64,000 nt of DNA from Promicromonosporaceae bacterium (GTDB taxonomy: Bacteria > Actinomycetota > Actinomycetes > Actinomycetales > Cellulomonadaceae): NCBI GenBank assembly GCA_009783295.1, contig WRHK01000018.1, positions 1 to 64,000 on the forward strand, written 5' to 3'. The notes beneath the pieces were generated by a model, which was given only the letters and a program-made list of their open reading frames with translations, was not told the origin of the DNA and made no database searches. The translations under genes and the position numbers were made by a program. The number at the start of each line of letters is the position of its first letter. Within the stretch, counting starts at the first letter, position 1. Positions 33,206-40,036 of this stretch are shown here, in pieces.

Positions 33206-33502
33206 CTACCGGAGGGTGAGAACCCGGGCGTGGAGCACCGGTCGTTGCTGCAGGGCGGCGCGCACGGCGCGGTGGAGGCCATCCTCGAGGTAGAGGACGC
33301 CGTCGTACTCGATGACGTGCGCAAACAGGTCTCCGTAGAAGGTCGAGTCCTCGGCGAGGAGGCGGTCGAGGTCGAGCGTCCGCTTGGTGGTCACGAGCTC
33401 GTCGAGGCGCACCTGGCGCGGAGGGACGTCCGCCCAGTCGGTGGCGCTGACGAGCCCGTGGTCCGGGTAGGGGCGCCCTTCCCCGACGGCCTTGAAGATC
33501 AT
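33206..33502 (-). CDS. Small ParB-like protein, often annotated VapB-family antitoxin
   Basis: This 98-aa protein begins MIFKAVGEGRPYPDHGL and has RQVRLDELVTTKRTLDLDRLL and VIEYDGVLYLEDGLHRAVRAAL. The latter resembles the ParB/sulfiredoxin-fold strand-loop 'DGHHR-x-x-AA'. Databases often label this actinobacterial family a VapB antitoxin. I see no toxin next to it, so the label is doubtful. It precedes the LytR_C gene with 9 nt between, so the two are probably co-transcribed. Function unknown. Confidence 0.75.
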   Translation of the reverse strand: MIFKAVGEGRPYPDHGLVSATDWADVPPRQVRLDELVTTKRTLDLDRLLAEDSTFYGDLFAHVIEYDGVLYLEDGLHRAVRAALQQRPVLHARVLTLR

Positions 33503-33605
33503 GGCGACCAGCGTAGGGGGAGCCTTGACGCCGCCTGGGGGAATCCGCAGCGATGGTCACGGCGCCCACACCACATCGCCACACGCACGGGGCCTGCTCC
33601 GTGTC

Positions 33606-33634
33606 TTGACGCGTGGTCCGGGACACAGCACAGT
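33606..33634 (+). promoter_or_regulatory. Promoter of the GH6 cellulase gene
   Basis: TTGACG (33606-33611) and CACAGT (33629-33634) are 17 bp apart. The expected start near 33641 lies about 10 bp upstream of the CebR/CelR box, so a bound repressor would block elongation or clearance. Confidence 0.55.
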
Positions 33635-33650
33635 GGGTCTCGCGAACGAG

Positions 33651-33664
33651 TGGGAGCGCTCCCA
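33651..33664. promoter_or_regulatory. CebR/CelR operator (cellulose/cellobiose repressor box)
   Basis: TGGGAGCGCTCCCA is a perfect 14-bp palindrome and is identical to the operator of the LacI-family repressors CebR (Streptomyces) and CelR (Thermobifida), released by cellobiose. It sits 50 bp before the GH6 start. No other exact copy was noticed in the window, and the repressor gene is not in it. Confidence 0.92.
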
Positions 33665-33713
33665 CCCATGGCACGCCGCGACGTCGTCGTCGCGCGAGAT
33701 CGAAGGAGATCGC

Positions 33714-34997
33714 ATGTCACGCATCACCACCCCACGCACGGCGGCGCTGGTCGCGGCGCTCGCCGGCGCCGCAGCGCTCATCGCGAGCCCCGCCGTGGCC
33801 GCCGGCGGCGGCACGCTGTGGGTCGACAACCAGCCCGCCGCGAAGGGACACATCTCCGAGGACCACCTGCAGGGCCAGGCCAAGGCCGACGCCCTGGCAC
33901 TGTCGGCGGTCCCGACAGCGGACTGGTTCACCGGCGGCACCCCGCAGCAGGTGCGCAACCAGGTCCACAACGTGGTGAACCGCGCCGCCGACGCCGGCGG
34001 CACGCCGACGCTCGTGGCCTACAACATCCCGTTCCGCGACTGCTCCCAGTACTCCGCGGGCGGCGCGACGTCGCCCGCCGCGTACGACGCCTGGATCGAC
34101 GCGTTCGCCGCCGGCATCGGCAACCAGCCCGCCATCGTGATCCTCGAGCCCGACGGCCTCGGCATCATCCCGTTCCACACCAACCTCGACGGCTCGAAGG
34201 ACTGGTGTCAGCCCGCCGAGGCGGACCCCGCGACGGCGGAGTCCGACCGGTACGCGATGCTCAACCACGCCGTCGACGCGCTCAAGGCCCACCCGGCCAC
34301 CCAGGTGTTCCTCGACGCCGGCCACTCCGCCTGGCTCAACGTGGGCGAGAACGCCAGCCGCCTGCTCGCGGCGGGCGTGACGAAGGCGGACGGGTTCTTC
34401 CTCAACGCCTCGAACTACCAGTTCACCGAGAACTCCGTGGCGTACGGCCACTGGATCTCGGACTGCATCGCGCTCGTGACGCACAACCTGGGCGGGTACG
34501 GCGACTGCGGCAACCAGTACTGGAACGGCGGCCCCGCGAACGGGTGGTCGGGCGTCGCGATGAACAACTACGAGAAGTGGACGTCCGGGAACGCCGACCC
34601 CGCCGCGAACACGGCGGGCGTGGACTCCCGGTACGCGTCGCAGCTCGGGGACGTGCAGCCGACGGCGAAGTTCGTGGTGGACACGTCGCGCAACGGCCTG
34701 GGCCCGTGGAACCCGGCGACGTCGACGTACCCGAGCTACCCGGCCGGGGCCGACAAGCAGGACTGGTGCAACCCTCCGGGCCGCGGCCTGGGCCTGCGCC
34801 CGACGCTCCAGACCGGTGACCCGCTGGTGGCCGGCTACCTGTGGATCAAGGTGCCGGGCGAGTCGGACGGCTCGTGCCAGCGCGGCGTGCCCGGCACCAC
34901 GGACCCCGAGCGCGGCATGGTCGACCCGGCCGCCGGCGCGTGGTTCCCGCAGCAGGCGCGCGAGCTGATCGCCAACGCGGTGCCGGCGCTCGGCTGA
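33714..34997 (+). CDS. Secreted GH6 cellulase (cellobiohydrolase/endoglucanase)
   Basis: This 427-aa secreted enzyme starts at the ATG after GAAGGAGAT. The signal peptide ends SPAVAA (residue 30). The GH6 motifs are VAYNIPFRDCSQYS (Asp109) and IVILEPDGLG, whose Asp147 is the general acid. The C-terminal motif WIKVPGESDGSC is standard. The roughly 400-residue mature domain and extra loops (WNGGPANGWSGVAMNNYEKW) look more like the exo-acting members than the compact endoglucanases. There is no CBM and no linker, unusual for this family in cellulolytic actinobacteria. A CebR/CelR box upstream predicts induction by cellobiose. Confidence 0.93.
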   Translation: MSRITTPRTAALVAALAGAAALIASPAVAAGGGTLWVDNQPAAKGHISEDHLQGQAKADALALSAVPTADWFTGGTPQQVRNQVHNVVNRAADAGGTPTLVAYNIPFRDCSQYSAGGATSPAAYDAWIDAFAAGIGNQPAIVILEPDGLGIIPFHTNLDGSKDWCQPAEADPATAESDRYAMLNHAVDALKAHPATQVFLDAGHSAWLNVGENASRLLAAGVTKADGFFLNASNYQFTENSVAYGHWISDCIALVTHNLGGYGDCGNQYWNGGPANGWSGVAMNNYEKWTSGNADPAANTAGVDSRYASQLGDVQPTAKFVVDTSRNGLGPWNPATSTYPSYPAGADKQDWCNPPGRGLGLRPTLQTGDPLVAGYLWIKVPGESDGSCQRGVPGTTDPERGMVDPAAGAWFPQQARELIANAVPALG

Positions 34998-35013
34998 GCC
35001 TTCGCCCCGGGTT

Positions 35014-35053
35014 GTCAGGCTCTCGCGGCGTGAGAGCGCCGCGGGAGCCTGAC
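35014..35053. terminator. Bidirectional terminator between GH6 and MBL genes
   Basis: A 17-bp stem (35014-35030 with 35037-35053, one G-T pair) with a 6-nt loop lies between converging genes. Pairing continues outward with GGGTT / GACCC-type bases. Confidence 0.85.
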
Positions 35054-35066
35054 GACCCGCCGCAGC

Positions 35067-35708
35067 TCAGACCGTGATCGTGTCACCGGGCGGCACGATC
35101 GTCAGCGGCACCGGGCTCAGCATCTCCGGGCTCAGGAACCGGGCCATGGACTGCTGGCCGATGTCGCTGAGCATCACCTCGTGGATCTGCACCAGGCGCT
35201 GCGGCGCCACGGCCCGCACCAGCTCGACGGCCTGGGCCAGGTGGGTCCAGGGCCCGCTGGTGGGCAGCAGCAGCGTCTCGACGGCGAACGGCGGCACGCC
35301 GTACGAGTCGCCGGGGTGGTAGACCCGGCCGTCCACGAGGTAGCCGACGTTCGCGGGCCGGGGCACGTCCCGGTGGATCTCGGCGTGCAGGTCACCAGCC
35401 ACGACGACGTCGAACCCGGCCACGGTGAACGCGTCGCCGGCGGCGACGGCGCGCACCTGGTCGCCGTGCTCCGCCCAGCGCTCGACGACGCTCGCCGGCC
35501 CGTAGACCCGCAGCGCGTGCCGGGCCGCCAGGGCCGCCGCGACCAGAGCCTCGTCGACGTGGTCGAAGTGCTCGTGCGTGATGAGCACGACGTCGGCGGC
35601 GGCGACCGCCTCGGCGGCGTCAGGCGTGAGCGTACCGGGGTCGATGACGATCCGCCGGCCCTCCTTGGCCAGGGAGACGCAGGCGTGGACGTGCTTGGTC
35701 AGCTGCAT
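35067..35708 (-). CDS. MBL-fold metallo-hydrolase (UlaG-like)
   Basis: This 213-aa protein contains the metal motif THEHFDH (about residues 43-49, HxHxDH) and further ligands GDLHAEIH and HPGDSYGVPP. It lacks a signal peptide. The UlaG-like group includes lactonases, phosphodiesterases and tRNA-processing relatives; the reaction cannot be fixed. It is divergent from a MarR regulator, and a perfect 18-bp palindrome lies between them, so it is probably induced by a small molecule that it then hydrolyses. Confidence 0.85.
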   Translation of the reverse strand: MQLTKHVHACVSLAKEGRRIVIDPGTLTPDAAEAVAAADVVLITHEHFDHVDEALVAAALAARHALRVYGPASVVERWAEHGDQVRAVAAGDAFTVAGFDVVVAGDLHAEIHRDVPRPANVGYLVDGRVYHPGDSYGVPPFAVETLLLPTSGPWTHLAQAVELVRAVAPQRLVQIHEVMLSDIGQQSMARFLSPEMLSPVPLTIVPPGDTITV

Positions 35709-35746
35709 GACGGGCTCCTTCGTGGCGACAGTATCCAGGCGAGACT

Positions 35747-35764
35747 GTACAGGTTGACCTGTAC
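35747..35764. promoter_or_regulatory. MarR operator between MBL and MarR genes
   Basis: GTACAGGT-TG-ACCTGTAC is a perfect palindrome with 8-bp arms (35747-35754 and 35757-35764), centred in the 65-bp divergent region and ending 9 bp before the MarR start. Size and position suit a MarR dimer repressing both genes. Confidence 0.75.
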
Positions 35765-35773
35765 TATGGCGGA

Positions 35774-36247
35774 GTGAGCGACCCGAACCTCGACCTTGCA
35801 GCGCACCTGCGGCAGTCCGTCGGCGCGCTGGTGCGCAGCACGCGCGGGGGCGACCAGATCGCCCCGATCCCCGCGGCGGTGCTCGACCTGCTCGACGCGC
35901 GCGGCGCGATGACGACGGCCGAGCTCGCCGCGGCGCGCAGGGTGCGCCACCAGACCATGGCCGCCACGGTCGCCGACCTGGTCGCCGGCGGCCATGTGGC
36001 CGCGGCCGCCCACCCGCGCGACGCCCGCAAGAAGGTGCTGAGCCTCACGCTGCGGGGCAGGCGCGCGCTCGGCGCCGACCGCGTCCGGCGCGTCGGCGCG
36101 CTCGCGGCCGCGCTCCGCGATGCGCTGGACGACGACGAGCGGCGGGCCCTGGAGGCGGCTCTCGTGCTGGTCGACCGGGTCGCCGCGGCCGTCGCCCAGG
36201 CGGGGGAGCTGGGCCCGGGCGGCGAGCCCCTCACCGGGGCGTGGTGA
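35774..36247 (+). CDS. MarR-family transcriptional regulator
   Basis: This 157-aa protein starts at GTG 35774. It has the winged-helix core AVLDLLDARGAMTTAELAAARRVRHQTMAATVADLVAGGHV (about residues 37-76) and the wing AHPRDARKKVLSLTLRGRR, a typical MarR DxR motif. Flanking helices form the dimer domain. The gene is divergent from the MBL hydrolase across a perfect palindrome. It lacks obvious redox cysteines, so direct oxidant sensing is unlikely. Confidence 0.88.
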   Translation: MSDPNLDLAAHLRQSVGALVRSTRGGDQIAPIPAAVLDLLDARGAMTTAELAAARRVRHQTMAATVADLVAGGHVAAAAHPRDARKKVLSLTLRGRRALGADRVRRVGALAAALRDALDDDERRALEAALVLVDRVAAAVAQAGELGPGGEPLTGAW

Positions 36248-36257
36248 GCCGACGCCC

Positions 36258-36494
36258 CTAGAGCCGCCCGCTGTGGCGGAGCGAGTCCAGCCACTGCCGG
36301 ACCTCGCGGGCCGCGGCCTCGGACTCGCGGGCGTCGTCGAACATCACGTCCAGGTCGCCGGGGGCTCGCACCTCGGCGACGCGCGTCGGCGAGCGCATGC
36401 CGAGCGTCCCGTGCACCGTGGCGCGGATGCCGTCGGCGGTGGCGGCGTCCGGTGCCCGGCTCACGGGCTGGTTCCGGTGCTTCCTGCGAGCCAT
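36258..36494 (-). CDS. Hypothetical protein (78 aa)
   Basis: This small protein begins MARRKHRNQPVSRAPDAATADGIR and ends VRQWLDSLRHSGRL. The start at 36494 is chosen because the frame above it runs through the tRNA gene and has shadow composition. The basic N-terminus is followed by an acidic centre (DLDVMFDDARESEAAAREV) that probably forms a helix. I do not recognise a family. It converges with the MarR gene (10 nt apart) and lies downstream of tRNA-Ser and its terminator. Confidence 0.6.
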   Translation of the reverse strand: MARRKHRNQPVSRAPDAATADGIRATVHGTLGMRSPTRVAEVRAPGDLDVMFDDARESEAAAREVRQWLDSLRHSGRL

Positions 36495-36559
36495 CTCTCG
36501 AGTATGGGCGCGTCGCGGGCGGGTGACGCGGCCCTGCAGGTCACGGTTCGGGCAAGCAA

Positions 36560-36591
36560 AGAGGCCCGGAATCTCGCGATTCCGGGCCTCT
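36560..36591 (-). terminator. Terminator of the tRNA-Ser gene
   Basis: Perfect 14-bp arms (36560-36573 and 36578-36591) with a 4-nt loop lie 6 nt past the 3' end of the tRNA. On the transcribed strand the stem is followed by TTGCTTG. Confidence 0.85.
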
Positions 36592-36596
36592 GTCGG

Positions 36597-36681
36597 CGGA
36601 GGATACGGGATTTGAACCCGTGAGGGCGTGAACCCAACACGCTTTCCAAGCGTGCGCCATAGGCCGCTAGGCGAATCCTCC
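36597..36681 (-). tRNA. tRNA-Ser (anticodon GGA)
   Basis: The reverse strand folds as an 85-nt class II tRNA. The acceptor stem is GGAGGAT/ATCCTCC, the anticodon stem-loop CACGCTTGGAAAGCGTG with anticodon GGA reads UCC and UCU, a long variable arm follows, and the T loop is GGTTCAAATCC. The discriminator is G; the 3' CCA is not encoded in full (the genome reads CCG). A tRNA-Ser next to ffs and upstream of dnaX is a common actinobacterial order. Confidence 0.95.
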
Positions 36682-36800
36682 TGGTGCGCTCCTGGGCCGT
36701 CACGGCGCAGGCAGCCCGAGAAGGATACCCCGACGACGGCGGTGCTCCCGAACCGGACCGACGGATTTCGGCCACGGCCGCCGCAGCGGTTAGGCTGGTG

Positions 36801-36895
36801 CGCAGACCCCTCGTGCGGCGTCATCGCGCCGAACTCCCCCAGGGCCGGAAGGCAGCAAGGGTAGGTGCGCTCTGACGGGTGTGCGGGGGGTCCTT
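36801..36895 (+). ncRNA. ffs: Small signal recognition particle RNA
   Basis: The apical domain signature is present as CCAGGGCCGGAAGGCAGCAA (36839-36858), where GGAAGG and AGCA are the Ffh-binding elements. The flanks pair as a long hairpin (GACCCC near 36805 with GGGGGTCC near 36886), followed by TTTC. This matches the roughly 95-nt SRP RNA of high-GC Gram-positives. It is transcribed divergently from tRNA-Ser. End points are approximate. Confidence 0.9.
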
Positions 36896-36900
36896 TCATG

Positions 36901-37267
36901 CCCGCGCACGGTGACGGCGATGACGCCCTGACCTGCGCATTCCTAATATGCGAGACGCGTTCGTCCCGTATCGCGGGATTTCCCGCCCAGAAAGTGGATT
37001 CGGCGACGGGCCACCCCGCATGATGGCGCCATGCCCGACACCCCGACGCTCGCCCTGGCCCCGCGCTCTTGTCCGCGCGGCGTCATGTGCTGCGGCGTCG
37101 GCGTCACCGGGCGAATGCCGCGCGCGGCTCGCTGAGCCCGGGCGCTCCCGCAAGCGCCTGCCCTCGCGGCCGCGCCGACGTCGTCGGCCCCTGTCTCCCC
37201 GCACCGCCGCGGTCGTCCGACCGCCGGGCGCGTGCGCCCTGAACCACGCCATGTGAAGGAAACAGCC
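36901..37267 (+). promoter_or_regulatory. Promoter and long leader before metQ
   Basis: No gene in 367 nt. ATGACG (36920-36925) and TAATAT (36944-36949) are 18 bp apart, and the -10 lies inside CGCAT-N7-ATGCG (36936-36952), a possible operator. A start near 36956 would give a leader of about 310 nt. It contains short hairpins (for example GCGGGA-TTT-CCCGC near 36975) but none of the SAM-riboswitch signatures I know. Confidence 0.4.
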
Positions 37268-38188
37268 ATGTCTCGCACCCGTATCTCTGTCGCCGCCCGC
37301 TCGTTCGCCGCCCTCGGCCTCGTCGCCGCCTTCGCGCTGTCGGGCTGCGGGATCGCCGGTGGTGGCGACACCACCGCGTCGGCCGGCACCAAGTCCGACC
37401 CAGTCGTCATCGGCATCGTCTCCAACGGGGAGGACTACTGGAAGACGTTCCAGCAGAAGGCCCAGGAAGCCGGCATCTACGTCGAGCTGAAGAACTTCAG
37501 CGACTACCAGCTGCCCAACCAGGGCCTGACGGACGGCGACCTGGACCTCAACCAGTTCCAGCACCTGCAGTTCCTCGCGGACTACGACGTCAAGACCAAG
37601 AGCGACCTGACGCCCATCGGCGCCACCGCGGTCTACCCGCTGAACCTCTACTCGACCAAGGTGACCGACGTCGCCAAGATCCCGGCCGGCGCCGAGGTGG
37701 CCATCCCCAACGACGCCTCCAACCAGGCCCGCGCGCTACTGGTGCTGCAGGACGCCGGGCTCGTCACGCTCAAGGGCGGCGGCACGTCGTTCTCGACGCC
37801 GGCCGACGTCGACACCGCCAAGTCCAAGGTGAAGGTCACGGCGCTGAAGGCCGACCAGACGCCCGCGGCCCTCGGCGACCCGAAGGTCTACGCCGCCGTC
37901 GTGAACAACGACTACGTGCCCAACCTCCCGGCGGCCAGCCGCAAGCCCGTCTACACGACCGACGCGGACTCCTCGGCCAACGACCCGTACATCAACATCT
38001 TCGTGTCCCGGAAGGCCGACGCGAACAACGCGACGTTCAAGAAGCTCGTCGAGATCTACCACCAGACCGCCATCACTGACGGCGTGGTCGAGGCGTCGGG
38101 CGGCACCGGCGTGATCAAGGACAACAGCCCGGCGCAGCTCCAGTCGATCCTCGCCACGATCGAGAAGAACGAGAAGGCCCAGGGCTGA
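37268..38188 (+). CDS. metQ: MetQ, methionine ABC transporter substrate-binding lipoprotein
   Basis: This 306-aa protein starts at ATG 37268 after GAAGGA. The lipoprotein signal ends ALSGC (Cys about 23). The mature part has the NlpA/MetQ pattern: FSDYQLPNQGLTDGDLDLNQFQH and a strand reading VAIPNDASNQARALLVLQDAGLV, the usual ligand-cleft segments. It captures D/L-methionine outside the membrane and passes it to MetI/MetN. First gene of metQNI; the order here (Q first) differs from E. coli metNIQ. Confidence 0.93.
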   Translation: MSRTRISVAARSFAALGLVAAFALSGCGIAGGGDTTASAGTKSDPVVIGIVSNGEDYWKTFQQKAQEAGIYVELKNFSDYQLPNQGLTDGDLDLNQFQHLQFLADYDVKTKSDLTPIGATAVYPLNLYSTKVTDVAKIPAGAEVAIPNDASNQARALLVLQDAGLVTLKGGGTSFSTPADVDTAKSKVKVTALKADQTPAALGDPKVYAAVVNNDYVPNLPAASRKPVYTTDADSSANDPYINIFVSRKADANNATFKKLVEIYHQTAITDGVVEASGGTGVIKDNSPAQLQSILATIEKNEKAQG

Positions 38189-38193
38189 GCCTC

Positions 38194-39255
38194 GTGACCG
38201 AACCCATCATCAGCTTCCGGGACGCCTCCAAGGTGTTCCCGGGCGGTCGTCGGCGGCCCGAGGTCCGGGCCGTCGACGGCGTGACCCTCGACATCGCTGC
38301 CGGCGAGATCTTCGGCGTCATCGGCTACTCCGGCGCCGGGAAGTCCACGCTCGTGCGGCTGGTCAACGCGCTCGAGCGCACGACGTCGGGGTCCGTGGTG
38401 GTGGGCGGCACGGACCTCACGGGGCTCGGCGAGGCCAGGCTCCGGGAGGTCCGTGCCGGCATCGGCATGATCTTCCAGCAGTTCAACCTGCTGTCCTCGC
38501 GCACCGTCGCGGGGAACGTTGCCTACCCGCTCGAGGTGGCGCGGTGGCCGCGCGCCGAGCGCGACGCGCGCGTGCGCGAGCTGCTCGAGTTCGTGGGCAT
38601 CGCCGACAAGGCGGACGCGCGGCCGTCGCAGCTGAGCGGCGGGCAGAAGCAGCGCGTGGGCATCGCCCGCGCGCTCGCCACGAACCCGCGCATCCTGCTC
38701 GCCGACGAGGCCACGAGCGCCCTCGACCCGGAGACCACGCGCGAGGTGCTGCGCCTGCTCCAGCGGGTCAACCGGGAGCTCGGCATCACCGTCGTGATCA
38801 TCACGCACGAGATGGACGTGGTGCGCTACGTGTGCGACCGCGTGGCCGTCATGGAGCACGGCAAGGTGGTCGAGACGGGCGGCGCGTACGAGATCTTCTC
38901 CAGCCCGAAGGCCGACGTCACCCGGCGGTTCGTCGGCACGTCGCTGCGGGACCGCCCGTCCGACGAGACCCTCGCGCGGCTGCGCGAGCGCCACCCGGGG
39001 CGGCTCGTCGTCGTCGGCATCGACGAGGTCACCGGGTCCACCCGCGCGATCACGCAGGTGCTGCGCGACGCCGGCGTGGACCCCGCCGTCGTGTACGGCG
39101 GCATCACCGAGGTGGCCGACAAGCCGTACGGCTCGCTCACGTTCGAGCTCACCGGGCCCGACGACGCCGTCGACGCCGCGATCGGGCGCCTGCGCGCAGT
39201 GACCGCCGTCGGCGACCTCGGGACCGCCGCACGGGCGACGGAAGGACGGGACTGA
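38194..39255 (+). CDS. metN: MetN, methionine ABC transporter ATP-binding protein
   Basis: This 353-aa ATPase starts at GTG 38194, 5 nt after metQ. It has Walker A GYSGAGKST, the Q-loop MIFQQFNLL, the signature LSGGQKQR, and Walker B ILLADEATSALD with switch His in ITHEMD. The C-terminal NIL (ACT-like) domain (about residues 270-345, RLVVVGIDEVTGSTRAITQ) is the methionine-binding domain that inhibits transport when methionine is plentiful. It is coupled to metI by TGATG. Confidence 0.94.
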   Translation: MTEPIISFRDASKVFPGGRRRPEVRAVDGVTLDIAAGEIFGVIGYSGAGKSTLVRLVNALERTTSGSVVVGGTDLTGLGEARLREVRAGIGMIFQQFNLLSSRTVAGNVAYPLEVARWPRAERDARVRELLEFVGIADKADARPSQLSGGQKQRVGIARALATNPRILLADEATSALDPETTREVLRLLQRVNRELGITVVIITHEMDVVRYVCDRVAVMEHGKVVETGGAYEIFSSPKADVTRRFVGTSLRDRPSDETLARLRERHPGRLVVVGIDEVTGSTRAITQVLRDAGVDPAVVYGGITEVADKPYGSLTFELTGPDDAVDAAIGRLRAVTAVGDLGTAARATEGRD

Positions 39256-39911
39256 TGGACTGGGCAACCCTGGGCCCGCAGCTGTGGCAGGCGGCGGGCG
39301 AGACCCTCTACATGGTGGCGATCACGCTGGTCGCGGGCGGGTTCTTCGGCCTGGTCATCGGGCTGGGGCTCTACCTGACCCGGCCCGGCAACCTGCTGGC
39401 CAACCGCGTCGTGTTCGCGATCCTCAACGTCATCATCAACCTGCTGCGGCCCATCCCGTTCATCATCTTCATCGCCCTGCTCGGGCCGGTGACCAAGGTG
39501 GTGACCGGGCGGATCATCGGCATCGAGGCGTTCACGTTCGTGATGTCGGTCATGGCGTCGATGGCGTTCGCGCGGCTCGTGGAGCAGAACCTCGTGGGCC
39601 TGGACCCGGGCGTGGTCGAGGCGGCGCGGGCCATGGGCGCCTCGCCGTGGCGGATCGTGCGGACCGTGCTGGTGCCGGAGGCGCTCGCACCGCTGATCCT
39701 CGGGTACACGTTCCTGTTCGTCGCGGTGCTCGACATGTCGGCCATCGGTGGCTACATGGGCGCCGGCGGGCTGGGCGACTTCGCCATCGTGCACGGCTAC
39801 CAGCAGTACGACTGGGGCGTCACGTTCGCCGTCGTCGTCATCATCGTGGTGGTGGTGCAGCTGGTGCAGCTGCTGGGCAACGGGCTGGCGAGGCGCGCGC
39901 TGCGCCGGTGA
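39255..39911 (+). CDS. metI: MetI, methionine ABC transporter permease
   Basis: This 218-aa permease has five membrane helices and the EAA loop EAARAMGASPWRIVRTVLVPEALAP (about residues 118-142) that contacts MetN. Its ATG shares one base with the metN stop. It ends 12 nt before a perfect 11-bp hairpin that closes the metQNI operon. Confidence 0.93.
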   Translation: MDWATLGPQLWQAAGETLYMVAITLVAGGFFGLVIGLGLYLTRPGNLLANRVVFAILNVIINLLRPIPFIIFIALLGPVTKVVTGRIIGIEAFTFVMSVMASMAFARLVEQNLVGLDPGVVEAARAMGASPWRIVRTVLVPEALAPLILGYTFLFVAVLDMSAIGGYMGAGGLGDFAIVHGYQQYDWGVTFAVVVIIVVVVQLVQLLGNGLARRALRR

Positions 39912-39922
39912 CCCTGGGCGCT

Positions 39923-39953
39923 CGACACGCGCAACCCGAGCGTGCGCGTGTCG
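39923..39953 (+). terminator. Terminator of metQNI
   Basis: CGACACGCGCA (39923-39933) pairs perfectly with TGCGCGTGTCG (39943-39953) around a 9-nt loop. Confidence 0.75.
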
Positions 39954-40036
39954 TCTCCTGTGTGAAACACGTCACTCGTAGGGTCGACGCACGTGCGCGG
40001 GCCGACCGAGCCCGCCAGGAGTGCCGGAGGTCTTTT

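Noticed and set aside
36901..37267. SAM riboswitch before metQ
   Set aside because: None of the conserved SAM-I, SAM-II or SAM-IV core sequences is visible.
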